Position numbers and translations under genes: made by a program | Part shown: positions 43,568 through 52,042 of the stretch, one piece after another | Position numbering within the stretch: position 1 is the first letter of the stretch | Layout of the letters: every line of letters starts with the position of its first letter | Assembly (NCBI GenBank): GCA_903842345.1 | Contig: CAIMLR010000014.1 | Location: 124,001-188,000, forward strand | Length of the DNA: 64,000 nt | Origin: an uncultured Myxococcales bacterium | GTDB lineage: Bacteria; Myxococcota_A; UBA9042 | Direction of reading: 5' to 3' | Notes under the pieces: model-generated | Told to the model about the DNA's origin: nothing | Seen by the model: the letters and a program-made list of their open reading frames with translations, nothing else | Databases searched by the model: none

Positions 43568-44059
43568 ATGTTCAAGGTCAGCAGAAAGTCAGAATATGCC
43601 CTCATCGCGATCCAACATCTCGCGCGGCGGGCGCGCGACGGCGTGACGTCGGTCGCTGAGCTGGCGCAGGCGGAGAACATTCCGCCTGACATCCTGGCCA
43701 AGGTGCTGCAGGGGCTCAAGCGCGCCGGGCTGCTGACGGCGGCCAAGGGCGCGGGCGGTGGCTATCGTTTGTCGCGTCCGGTCAAGGAGATCCACTTTCT
43801 GGAGGTCGTGCGGCCGTTTGAAGAGCAGCTGTGCGTGGTCTCCTGTCAAAACGACCACGGCGGCTGCGAACGCGGCGGCGATTGCACGTTGCGCGATCCG
43901 ATGACGGTCCTGAACGCGTACATGCTGCGCCAATTCGCGGATCTGACGATGGACATGTTCCTCTCGCCGCACAAGTTGTTGCACGGCACCCACATGGATG
44001 TTGCGATCGGCGAAACCAGCCTGGGCCGACTGACATCGACCGCGCATCCCGCCGACTAG
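43568..44059 (+). CDS. Rrf2/IscR-family transcriptional regulator
   Basis: A 163-residue winged-helix regulator. The N-terminus SRKSEYALIAIQHLARRARDG, then LAQAENIPPDILAKVLQGLKRAGLL and KGAGGGYRLSRP, are the classic Rrf2 DNA-binding motifs. Four cysteines (CVVSCQNDHGGCERGGDC, about 93-110) occupy the cluster-binding loop, so it probably carries an Fe-S cluster and senses iron-sulfur status, NO or redox. The ATG lies 11 bases after a GGGCG-CTAT-CGCCC hairpin (43543-43556). The GGGAG before that hairpin is far from the start, so translation may depend on RNA folding. Confidence 0.92.
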   Translation: MFKVSRKSEYALIAIQHLARRARDGVTSVAELAQAENIPPDILAKVLQGLKRAGLLTAAKGAGGGYRLSRPVKEIHFLEVVRPFEEQLCVVSCQNDHGGCERGGDCTLRDPMTVLNAYMLRQFADLTMDMFLSPHKLLHGTHMDVAIGETSLGRLTSTAHPAD

Positions 44060-44305
44060 CGGTGGCGCAGACAACGCCAACTCAGCTCAGGTTTCTGCTT
44101 GCGCAAACACGCCGAAGCTGGCAGAATCTCGGCCCTCGCGCTTCCCTTAACGGGAGAGAGCGCGGGCGGGATCGCATGGCGATTGCCGCGCAAGTGCGCG
44201 GAGAGCAAAAGCATCCGCGGCTTGAGCCGCTCGATAGACCGACCCTTTGAACACCGTCCGTCGACTTGACGAAACGGCCGACCAGACAGCCAAGGACAGC
44301 ACAGC
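44060..44305. other. Leader region upstream of rpsU
   Basis: I see no gene in these 246 bp. The region contains CTTAACGGGAGAG and several GC dyads that could form an mRNA leader for rpsU. I could not identify a convincing promoter. Confidence 0.35.
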
Positions 44306-44593
44306 ATGAGTGATTCTCTCGACTTGACGCAGGACCAGAAACTTCGCGCTGACCGCCCGCACCGGGCCTCGGCGCGTTCCGTGGAATTCCGCCCGATTGA
44401 AGTGGCCGTGCAGGACGGCAATGTCAACCGCGCGATGTCCATGCTGAAGCGCAAGATGGCGTCGGAAGGCATCTACAAGGAGCTCCGCAAGCGCCGCTTC
44501 TTCGAGAAGCCGTCGGAAGAGAAGAAGCGCCGTGGCCGTGAAGCCGAGCGTCGTCGCAAGAAAGCCGTCCGCATCGCTCGCGAGCGCGGATAA
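44306..44593 (+). CDS. rpsU: Ribosomal protein bS21
   Basis: A 95-residue protein of the 30S subunit. The core VEFRPIEVAVQDGNVNRAMSMLKRKMASEGIYKELRKRRFFEKPSEEKKR matches bS21, and the Arg/Lys-rich C-terminus contacts rRNA. It has an N-terminal extension of about 25 residues compared with E. coli (71 residues), as in some deltaproteobacterial homologues. The codon choice is strongly biased toward C- and G-ending codons, as expected for a ribosomal gene. Confidence 0.93.
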   Translation: MSDSLDLTQDQKLRADRPHRASARSVEFRPIEVAVQDGNVNRAMSMLKRKMASEGIYKELRKRRFFEKPSEEKKRRGREAERRRKKAVRIARERG

Positions 44594-44843
44594 GCCAGAA
44601 CTGAGGTGACAGCGCGCTGTCACTGATGCTGGCGCTGTCACCGGCGCTGGCGCTCTCCGCTGGGTCGCATGGCGCGCCTACCTTTGGCGAGACGCGGTGC
44701 GACATGAACGGTTCGGTGATCACGCTGGCTCGTCCACGGATCCCGATTCTCGACTGCGGCGGCTTGGTTTCCAACGTCGCGGTCAGACGTGGCAGCGGTA
44801 GCAAGCAAGAAAAACAATGCCCTTGAGCGCATGAGGTTCGTCC
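44594..44843. other. Downstream region of rpsU with a perfect palindrome
   Basis: GTGACAGCGCGCTGTCAC (44606-44623) is a perfect 18-bp palindrome starting 13 bases after the rpsU stop, and GCGCTGTCAC recurs at 44632-44641. There is no T-run. It may act as a terminator-like hairpin or a protein-binding site. A 66-codon frame at 44626 lacks a ribosome-binding site, and I do not call it a gene. Confidence 0.45.
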
Positions 44844-45806
44844 ATGATCGGTCTGCGAACACCTGTGGTTGCCTTCGCTGTAGCGATCGCGCTGCTCCTG
44901 CCTCTCGGCGCGTACGCCGCCAAGCCCCCCGCCAAGAAGAAGCCCGAAGCGACGACGCCAGCCGTCTCGCCGGAAAAGCCATCGGTTGTCACGACGACGC
45001 CAGGTGAGGCGCCTGTAGCCGCGCCCGCACCCGCGGAAGCACCTGGCACGTTGCCGCCGCCCGCCGCCTCGCCGTTTGGTGATGATGGCGCCAAGGACAC
45101 GGTCAAGGCCAAAGAGGAAGCGGAGCCCACGCGCTCGTTGTTTGAAGGCTTCTTCATCAACTTCAACCTCGGCTATGCCACGGCCGGCGGCAAAGACGGC
45201 CCAGTCATCCCCGACCCGAGCAACTCATCAGAAATCAGCCAGTTCGGCGCATTTGCCAAGTGGGCAGCCAAAGACTGCCTGTACCCGGGCCAGGCGTGCT
45301 ACAGCAAGGCTGTGACGACCAACAAGGGCGCCGGCTTGGCCATCGCGCTGCAGATTGGCTACAACATCAAAGGTTACGTGTCCTTGTGGGCTGACGTCAG
45401 CGGCCATGGCAGCTTTGGCGCCTCGACCGATCTCGCGGGCGTCGGCACCGGCGCGGCGATGGTCGGCTTCCACCCGCTGCGCTTCGTCAAGAAAGGCCAG
45501 CTGCCCGTCGATCTGAAGGTCTACGGCGGCTTCGGCTTCTTTGAAATCCTCGGCTACAACGAGAACCAGTTCCAGAGCGACGCCAAGGGCAAAGCCTGGC
45601 TCGGCACGTCGATTCCGTTCGGCCTCTCAACCGAGGTCAAGTTCGACAAGAAGAGCGTGTTCGCCATGGGCCTCGACCTCCGCTTCGTCGCCGCGTCCTA
45701 CGACAAGTGGGTCTACAACAACGACAAGGACATCTCGTCCAAGTTGTCCACGCCTGAGACGACGCTCCGATTCGAGCCGCGCGTCATGTTTGGCTGGCAC
45801 TTCTAG
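44844..45806 (+). CDS. Putative outer-membrane beta-barrel protein
   Basis: A 320-residue exported protein. A signal peptide (about residues 1-25, ending AYA) is followed by a Pro/Ala/Lys linker to about residue 90. Then come alternating amphipathic strands: FFINFNLGYATAGG, GLAIALQIGYNIKGYVSLWADVSG, DLKVYGGFGFFEILGY, STEVKFDKKSVFAMGLDLRFVAASY. It ends with LRFEPRVMFGWHF, the aromatic C-terminus recognised by the BAM complex. Two Cys in a loop (CLYPGQAC) could form a disulfide. It is probably an eight- to ten-strand OmpA/OmpW-type barrel. No specific family is recognised. Confidence 0.75.
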   Translation: MIGLRTPVVAFAVAIALLLPLGAYAAKPPAKKKPEATTPAVSPEKPSVVTTTPGEAPVAAPAPAEAPGTLPPPAASPFGDDGAKDTVKAKEEAEPTRSLFEGFFINFNLGYATAGGKDGPVIPDPSNSSEISQFGAFAKWAAKDCLYPGQACYSKAVTTNKGAGLAIALQIGYNIKGYVSLWADVSGHGSFGASTDLAGVGTGAAMVGFHPLRFVKKGQLPVDLKVYGGFGFFEILGYNENQFQSDAKGKAWLGTSIPFGLSTEVKFDKKSVFAMGLDLRFVAASYDKWVYNNDKDISSKLSTPETTLRFEPRVMFGWHF

Positions 45807-45982
45807 ACCTGCTGACCTGATTCCACTACCCGACCTCGCCAGTCAGACCTGTTGCCTTCCGGTCCTGGACGCGAGCACGCGCCGGATCGGCAGGTGATGA
45901 TCGCGAACTTCGGTCAGCACGCAGCGTCGGCAAAACCAGCCCCTCTCGCGTTCGCGGCCAAATCAGCTATGCTCGCGCCGCG

Positions 45983-47431
45983 ATGAGCTTGCCCTTCCGC
46001 CACATTCTGTTCGCGATCGTGATGGCCGGTCCGGCGCTGAACGCCTGTGGCCCGGTGCCGATTGAGACGCTGCCCGACGCGTTCACCAAGGACGCGGCTG
46101 ACGCCGGCGACGACGTGGCGATCGACATCAACCAGGACATCCAGGTGCCGGATGCGGGCGCGGATGCCAAGAAGGACGTCGATCCGAACGCCAAGGAACT
46201 CTGCAACAACAACCTGGACGACAACGGCGATGGCCGCGTCGACGAGAACTGCTGGCCGGCGCCCAATCTGCGCGCGGACGAGACGTGGTACGACTTTGGC
46301 ACCGTCACGATCGGCGGCGGCAAAGGTCCCGCGCCGACGCTGACGTTCAACGCGTCGGAGAAGAGCCAGGGCATGGTGCTTGTCGCGCGCGACATCACCG
46401 CGACGCAGAAGGCGTACGTGTGGCTCGAACAGCTTGTGACGCCGGCGGGCTTGCAGGTCATCGGCAGCGGCGATCAATGGGCGACGTCGTTCAACCGCTC
46501 CGCCGCGAGCATCGGCGAGGCGACGGCGCTTGTCGGCGAATCGCCCGAAGTGACGGTGTCCGCGGGCACGTGGACGTTCGGCTTTGTGCGCGCGCTGCAG
46601 GTGCCCTGGGAGTACGGCGGCGTGCCGCAGAAAGGCTACTTGCAGGTGGGCCTGCTGACCCGGCCGGACAACAGCGACAAGCAGGTGGTGCTGGATCTGG
46701 ACGTCTTCCTCGTGGGCGGGACGACCGGCATGACGCCCGACGCGTTTGGCAAATCCGTGCAGTGGCAGCAGATGCGCGCGAAGATCGAGTCGCTGTGGGG
46801 CGGAAAGGACAAGGTGCAGAACCCGATCGGCATCAAGCTCGGCAACGTGCAGTTCTTCGCGATGGACGGCGACGACGGCGTGAAGTTCAAGTACCTGGAC
46901 AACGTGCTCGCGGGCGACGCGACAAACGAACTGCCGCTTGTCTATCAGGCGACCGGCGCGCTGCGGCCGCAATCGACCGCGGCGACGCTCGTGCTTGTCT
47001 CCGGGCTGGACGACAAGGGGATGCCGGTCGCGGCGGGCTTGTCCCAGCTTGCCGGCATCAATGGCCTGGCGAATTCCCGCGCGAGCGGCATGGCTGTGGC
47101 GATCGACGAAGCGACGTGGGCGCAGGCACTGGCCGAGGCCGGAACGACGACGACCGCGGGCGACGTGTGGGGTGTCATCATCGCCCACGAGATCGGCCAT
47201 TTCCTCGGGCTGTGGCACACGGACGAGCACGACGGCAGCCTGCACGATCCGCTGGGCGATACGCCGGAATGCCAGATCACCGGTCAGACGTTGACTCCCG
47301 CAGCGTGCGGCAGCGTGATCGCGCGCAATTTGATGTTCTGGGCGCCCGACAGCGAAGGCAAGGCGCTCAGTATTTCCGCCGATCAGCACACCGTCGTGCG
47401 GCGATCGGCGGTCCTGCACGCGGCGCCCTAG
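45983..47431 (+). CDS. Metzincin-type metalloprotease lipoprotein
   Basis: A 482-residue lipoprotein. The signal peptide ends in LNAC (lipobox), with an Asp/Ala/Lys linker to about residue 70. It continues with a MopE-like calcium-binding motif (CNNNLDDNGDGRVDENC). The C-terminal domain carries VIIAHEIGHFLGLWH, near residue 397, the HExxHxxGxxH zinc motif of metzincins. A downstream Met-containing turn (NLMFWAP) fits the Met-turn. It is a secreted zinc endopeptidase, presumably at the cell surface. TATGCT (45969-45974) ends eight bases before the ATG with no ribosome-binding site, so the mRNA may be leaderless. Confidence 0.87.
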   Translation: MSLPFRHILFAIVMAGPALNACGPVPIETLPDAFTKDAADAGDDVAIDINQDIQVPDAGADAKKDVDPNAKELCNNNLDDNGDGRVDENCWPAPNLRADETWYDFGTVTIGGGKGPAPTLTFNASEKSQGMVLVARDITATQKAYVWLEQLVTPAGLQVIGSGDQWATSFNRSAASIGEATALVGESPEVTVSAGTWTFGFVRALQVPWEYGGVPQKGYLQVGLLTRPDNSDKQVVLDLDVFLVGGTTGMTPDAFGKSVQWQQMRAKIESLWGGKDKVQNPIGIKLGNVQFFAMDGDDGVKFKYLDNVLAGDATNELPLVYQATGALRPQSTAATLVLVSGLDDKGMPVAAGLSQLAGINGLANSRASGMAVAIDEATWAQALAEAGTTTTAGDVWGVIIAHEIGHFLGLWHTDEHDGSLHDPLGDTPECQITGQTLTPAACGSVIARNLMFWAPDSEGKALSISADQHTVVRRSAVLHAAP

Positions 47432-47461
47432 CTCGTACCGCACCTGGGCATGGAGGTTCTT

Positions 47462-48430
47462 GTGTTGCATCGCCTGTTGATCCGTCTCGTGTTTCTTGCC
47501 CTGCTGACCCCGTCGCTCGCGTTCGCCTACCCGGCGCAGGTGCGCGAGTTGCTGAAGAACGCCGGCCAATCGTTCGTGGTGCGCGCGCCGGGCACGATCG
47601 ACGAGCTGACCAAGAAAGAGCTGGAGGTCACGGCGCAAATGACCGCGCAGAAGACCGGCGGCAAGGTCTATTTCGTCATCGACAACAAGACCAAGCCGTC
47701 CGATTACGACCTGCTGTACACCGATCTGAGCCTGTCCGGCCACGACGTGGTGATTGCGTCCAACGGCCCGGGGTGGTCGCTGCAGTGCGGTAGCCTGACG
47801 GCGCAGCAGAAGCAGGACATCCTCAACCGCGAAGGTGTGGCGGGCGGCAAGCCGCTGGATCGCATGAAGGCGATCGCGAACGACGTGTCCAACGCGCTGG
47901 CCAACACAAAGGCCGTCGCGGCGCAGCTTTCCTGGAACGAGTTCCAGCACGCCAACCGCGATCGCGGACTCTCGCCCGCGCAGATGTCGGACGCGTACGC
48001 GCGCTACAAGCAGACCGGCGCGATGCCCGGCGCGGCGACGACGGTGGCGACAACGGGCCAACTGACGCCGGTCCAGCAGCCCAATGGCGGCCATGGCGGG
48101 CTGATTTTCCTCGGCGTGCTTGTCGTCGCGATTGCCGGCATCGTGTTCTGGCGGCGGCGCAAGCGGGACGCGGCGCTGGCCCAGGAATGGACGCCTGCCC
48201 TGGAAGCGCCGACGCAGATCATGACCGCGGTGTACATGAACCTGGACGGCATGGAGAAACACCCGAACTTCTCCGCGCTGATGGATCAGGCGACTGCGGT
48301 GCAGCAGAAACTGGACGCGCTCAAGGGCCAATCGCCGTCGCGCGAAGGCATCGCCCGCGCGCAATCCTTGACGGAAGAAGCCAACCGGGTGCGCCTGAGC
48401 TTTGATCAGGCCCGCCGCACACTGCGCTAA
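47462..48430 (+). CDS. TPM-domain-like membrane protein
   Basis: A 322-residue protein. GTG 47462 was chosen because GGAGG (47452-47456) is 5 bases upstream. A signal peptide (LLIRLVFLALLTPSLAFAYP) leads to an extracytoplasmic domain resembling TPM (KGG/Psb32-like): APGTIDELTKKELEVTAQMTAQKTGGKVYFVIDNKT. One transmembrane helix (LIFLGVLVVAIAGIVFW) and RRRKR follow, then a cytoplasmic helical tail of about 110 residues. TPM domains have been linked to acid phosphatase activity and photosystem repair; no function is assured here. It forms a two-gene unit with the Asp-Cys-tail protein 27 bp downstream. Confidence 0.72.
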   Translation: MLHRLLIRLVFLALLTPSLAFAYPAQVRELLKNAGQSFVVRAPGTIDELTKKELEVTAQMTAQKTGGKVYFVIDNKTKPSDYDLLYTDLSLSGHDVVIASNGPGWSLQCGSLTAQQKQDILNREGVAGGKPLDRMKAIANDVSNALANTKAVAAQLSWNEFQHANRDRGLSPAQMSDAYARYKQTGAMPGAATTVATTGQLTPVQQPNGGHGGLIFLGVLVVAIAGIVFWRRRKRDAALAQEWTPALEAPTQIMTAVYMNLDGMEKHPNFSALMDQATAVQQKLDALKGQSPSREGIARAQSLTEEANRVRLSFDQARRTLR

Positions 48431-48457
48431 ATGCGCCACCACGCCCTGAGGTAGCCC

Positions 48458-49696
48458 ATGCGTTTGACAGCCCAAGCCCGGATTTTCCTGCCCGGTGAAG
48501 ACGTGTTCCGCAAACCGACTTTTTGGGACAAGGTCGGCAGCTTCTTTGGCGGCGAGGCCGATCTGCGCACGGGCGAGATCCAGCTGACTCAGGACGTGCT
48601 CGCGCTGACGGAGCAACTGCAGCAGGCGCTGGCGCTGGCCAGGATCAAGAACGCGGTGACGCTCGTTGTCGATACCGACGTGCTGTATCAGGACCTGGAA
48701 GATCGCCCGGACGACGCCGATTTGCTGGTGAATGCCGCGCGCGACAATGCGCCGCGCTTCATTCGCGGTTTTCAGGTGCTGCGGGCGGTTTTTGAACACG
48801 AAGCGGACGGTTTGCACGCGCTGATCGAGATTACCGTGCGCGCCAAGGCCAAGAAGACGGAGCCGACCGCGACCGTGTCCGTGGGCGCGCGGATCCAGGA
48901 GCTGCGCCCCAAGGAGGGCGAGTCGCTCGAGGACGCGAAGGAGCGCATCGGCAAGGCGTTGGGCAACGCGCAGCTGGTGCCGACGTACCGCAACGCGCTG
49001 AACAACTTGATGAACAAGATCGGCGCGGGCCTGCAACGCGTGTTCGCGTCGGGGCGCGTGGAAGTGGATCCGGCGGACGCGCAGATTGTCCGGCCGTCGG
49101 GCGCGGATGTGCGCGATTTGGGCCAGAACGGCGGCAACCAGCGCGACGCGGACCTGCGCAGCGCGCCGATGTACCCGGGGCGCGGTGGCTACGGTCCGTA
49201 TTACGACCCGTGGGGCACGTACTATCACGACCCGATGGACACCTTCGTGAACCTCATGATCCTGGACGCGGTCATGCACCCGCACTACAGCTGGGGCTAC
49301 GGCCCGGGCTGGCTGGGCAGCCAATGGAGCAGCTACGGCGCGCCCGTCACGATCATCAACTACAACGGCCAGCCGTACGGCAACGCGAGCGACGCGCTGC
49401 AGTATGAAGACCGCTTGGGCAACGTCCACGACACCGCCAACATGGACTTTGAAGCGGCGCACTGGGACGACAGCACGATGGCGAGCTACGACGCGGGCGA
49501 CAGCACCTGGGGCGGCAGCGGCGGCAATGGCACGTTTGACTGCGCGGGCAGCGGCGGCAGCGGCGGCGGGACGTTTGACTGCGCGGGCACGGATTGCGCG
49601 TCGTCGGACTGCTCCAGCGACTGCAGCAGCGACTGCTCGTGGGATTGCAGCAGCGACTGCAGCAGCGACTGTTCGTTTGACTGTTCGAGCGACTGA
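48458..49696 (+). CDS. Protein with C-terminal Asp-Cys repeat tail
   Basis: A 412-residue protein of unknown family with no signal peptide. The N-terminal half (about 1-200) is mixed helix and strand (LTEQLQQALALARIKNAVTLVV). The middle is Tyr/Gly/Pro-rich (MYPGRGGYGPYYDPWGTYYHDP). The last 55 residues hold ten cysteines, each preceded by Asp, in a DCSSDCSSDCSWDCSSDC-type array. Such a tail could bind metal or be a substrate for modification. It follows the TPM-like gene and likely works with it. The repeats are nearly identical at the DNA level too (GCAGCGACTGC units), a sign of recent expansion. Confidence 0.75.
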   Translation: MRLTAQARIFLPGEDVFRKPTFWDKVGSFFGGEADLRTGEIQLTQDVLALTEQLQQALALARIKNAVTLVVDTDVLYQDLEDRPDDADLLVNAARDNAPRFIRGFQVLRAVFEHEADGLHALIEITVRAKAKKTEPTATVSVGARIQELRPKEGESLEDAKERIGKALGNAQLVPTYRNALNNLMNKIGAGLQRVFASGRVEVDPADAQIVRPSGADVRDLGQNGGNQRDADLRSAPMYPGRGGYGPYYDPWGTYYHDPMDTFVNLMILDAVMHPHYSWGYGPGWLGSQWSSYGAPVTIINYNGQPYGNASDALQYEDRLGNVHDTANMDFEAAHWDDSTMASYDAGDSTWGGSGGNGTFDCAGSGGSGGGTFDCAGTDCASSDCSSDCSSDCSWDCSSDCSSDCSFDCSSD

Positions 49697-49899
49697 AAGC
49701 GTTTGCCGACGGGTATTCGCGCGCGCTCCGCTGAAGGATCCGGGACGAATGCCGCGCCAACGCCATTTTCTCGCGCAGGAGTGCGCGCCAGTCGTTTACA
49801 CCTCGACGCGAATATTCATGGCAAATTCCGCGCCGATCGCATATGCTCCCGCACCCCGGGTCGGCAGCTTCGCCACGCCGGACGACCAGGAGTTCCCAA
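49697..49899. other. Upstream region of the DEAD-box helicase
   Basis: No gene lies in these 203 bp. TATGCT (49842-49847) is a plausible -10, the same hexamer as before the metalloprotease gene (45969), but no clear -35 precedes it. Confidence 0.35.
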
Positions 49900-51810
49900 G
49901 TGACCACGCCAGATACGCCCGCTTCGGCCTTTGCAGAGCTGGGCGTCAATCCTCAGTTGTGCGCCGCCCTCGCTGCGCTTGATATCACCATTCCGACAGA
50001 AATCCAGACGCGCGCCATCCCGGAGATGCTGGCAGGCCGCGACGTGCTGGGCCGCGCACAGACGGGCACCGGCAAGACGGCCGCCTATGGCTTGCCGCTG
50101 CTGCAAATGCTCGATCCGAACGATCGCCGCGTTCAGGCGTTGGTGCTCTCCCCGACCCGCGAGCTCGCCGTGCAGGTGACGTCCGCGCTGGCCGATCTGG
50201 TCAAGAATACTGCGGATCCGGGCATCCTGGCGATCTACGGCGGCGACAGCATGGTGCGGCAGTTCCGCGCGCTGCACGCTGGCGTGCGCGTTCTGGCGGC
50301 GACGCCGGGCCGGCTGATCGACCACTTGAACCGCGGGTCCGTCGACCTGTCGGGCCTCAAGGTGATCGTGTTGGACGAAGCCGACGAGATGCTCAAAATG
50401 GGCTTTGTCGATGACGTGAAGCAGATCCTGAGCCACGCGCCTGCGCAGCGGCAGACGGCGCTCTTTTCGGCGACGCTCTCAGGCGAAATCCGCGCGATTG
50501 CCGACAGCTACCAGAAGTCGCCCGTGGTCATCGACGTGCAGTCGGTGGCGCGCACGGCGTCCACGGTGGAGCAGCGGTACGCGGTGTGCAATACCGACGA
50601 GCGCGCGGAAGCCGTGGCTCGCCTGCTGGAAGTCGAGCCCTTTGAGTCCGCGCTGGTTTTTGCCCGCACGCGGGCTGGCTGCGATCAGCTGACCGACGAA
50701 CTGCAGCGCCGCGGCGTGCCGTGTGAAGCGTTGCACGGCGACCTGGCGCAGCCCGCGCGCGAGATGGTGCTCCGGCGCCTGCGCGAGGGTCGCTTGAAAG
50801 TCGTGATTGCGACCGACGTGGCGGCGCGCGGCCTGGATGTGCCGAGCCTCGACCTCGTCGTGACGATTGAATTGCCGGGCCACTTGGAGACGTACGTGCA
50901 CCGCATTGGCCGCACGGGGCGCGCGGGTCGCACGGGCACGTCGATCCTGGTGCTCGGCCAGCGCGACGAGCGCAAGCTGCGCGGGCTGGAACGGTTCATC
51001 GGTCAGGCGCTCAAGTACCAGGCGATCCCGACTCCCGCGGAAGTGGAATGGTCGCGCCTGGAGCGGTTCGTCAACGAAGTGCGCGAGCGTGCGACGAAAG
51101 TCGACCTGACGCCGTGGCGCCGGTTGATCGAGCGCTGTGTGACCGACGAGCTGCCGCTCGAGACGATCGCCGCGACGCTTGTGCAGATGGCTGCGCCGCG
51201 GAGCTTGACGCCGGAGACGGTGATGCTCGGCACGGAGCCGAATCATCCGAGCACGGAGGGTGGCCTGCCGCTGCGCCCGCATCCAAAAGCGGTTGCGCCG
51301 CGCGAAACCCGTGAGACGAAACGTCAGGACAAGCGCGAAATGGCGCAGCCGACGCGCGACCACGTGAGCGATATGCCGCAGCCGCGCGGTGATGTTGCGC
51401 CGCGTCCGGAGCGCCCTGCCCGCGCTGAGAAAGCGCCGCGCGCTGAACGGGCGCCGCGCGATGTGGCGCCGCATGAGATTCCGCAGGATGCGCCGCAGCC
51501 GGCGATGCCGCGTGGCCTCCAGCCGTCGGACGAGCCCAAGGGCGCGAATGCCCCGAAGCGCAAGATGGTCATGATGTCCCTGGGCGTGGGTCGCCGCAAT
51601 GGCGTGACTCCGGCGATGCTGGTGGCGTGCCTGCAGACGCAGGCCAAGCTGCCGTCGCGCCTGCTCGGGACGATCGACATCATGGAGAACTTCAGCCGCG
51701 TGGAAGTGCCGGCTGAAGCGGCGCAGCACATGGCGGAAGTCCTGCGCGGCGTGCTGGTCTGCGGTCGCTACCTGAATCCGCGTCCGGCCAGCGAGACGAT
51801 GGGCGATTGA
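49900..51810 (+). CDS. DEAD-box RNA helicase (DeaD/DbpA-like)
   Basis: A 636-residue ATP-dependent RNA helicase. GTG 49900 has AGGAG seven bases upstream. The Q-motif region (PTEIQTRAIPEMLAGRD) precedes motif I AQTGTGKT (about residue 52), PTRELAVQ, DEADEM (about 158) and SAT. In the second RecA domain come VFARTRAG, ATDVAARGLDVPSLDLVV and HRIGRTGRAGRTG. A charged, repetitive linker (PERPARAEKAPRAERAP) leads to a C-terminal DbpA-type RRM (about 550-636: SLGVGRRNGVTPAMLVACL). It probably acts in ribosome assembly or cold-dependent RNA remodelling. Confidence 0.95.
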   Translation: MTTPDTPASAFAELGVNPQLCAALAALDITIPTEIQTRAIPEMLAGRDVLGRAQTGTGKTAAYGLPLLQMLDPNDRRVQALVLSPTRELAVQVTSALADLVKNTADPGILAIYGGDSMVRQFRALHAGVRVLAATPGRLIDHLNRGSVDLSGLKVIVLDEADEMLKMGFVDDVKQILSHAPAQRQTALFSATLSGEIRAIADSYQKSPVVIDVQSVARTASTVEQRYAVCNTDERAEAVARLLEVEPFESALVFARTRAGCDQLTDELQRRGVPCEALHGDLAQPAREMVLRRLREGRLKVVIATDVAARGLDVPSLDLVVTIELPGHLETYVHRIGRTGRAGRTGTSILVLGQRDERKLRGLERFIGQALKYQAIPTPAEVEWSRLERFVNEVRERATKVDLTPWRRLIERCVTDELPLETIAATLVQMAAPRSLTPETVMLGTEPNHPSTEGGLPLRPHPKAVAPRETRETKRQDKREMAQPTRDHVSDMPQPRGDVAPRPERPARAEKAPRAERAPRDVAPHEIPQDAPQPAMPRGLQPSDEPKGANAPKRKMVMMSLGVGRRNGVTPAMLVACLQTQAKLPSRLLGTIDIMENFSRVEVPAEAAQHMAEVLRGVLVCGRYLNPRPASETMGD

Positions 51811-52042
51811 TCCCGGTCGGGAGGGTCGCCGTTTCGTTTCGGCGGCCACCTCGCAGGGTGTGGGCACGGGCGGATCGCGCCACGAGAAGATCGGCGTTTG
51901 GCGTCGTCCCAGCCGCGGCAGGGACCCGACGCGAAGCGCCGAGACCCGCATCGGGGCTCGGTTCTGGCTGTTCGACAGCCAGAATCGGCGGCCCGGTCCC
52001 CGCTTCCGAAGCGGGGAGCCGCCCAAATGCCGCTTCTGCGCG
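51811..52042. other. Convergent intergenic region with two perfect hairpins
   Basis: TTCTGGCTG-TTCGA-CAGCCAGAA (51962-51984) and TCCCCGCTT-CCG-AAGCGGGGA (51997-52017) are two adjacent, perfect 9-bp stems between converging genes. Neither has a T-tract. They may act as bidirectional transcription stops or RNA stabilisers. Confidence 0.5.

Noticed and set aside
44626-44826. 66-codon plus-strand frame after rpsU with a signal-peptide-like start
   Set aside because: There is no ribosome-binding site, and the start lies inside a repeated GCGCTGTCAC element, so it is more likely an artefact of the repeat.
45914-49462. Minus-strand open frame of 1182 codons opposite the metalloprotease and TPM genes
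   Set aside because: It spans three good plus-strand genes with ribosome-binding sites, and its protein is Arg/His/Val-rich with no recognisable domains.
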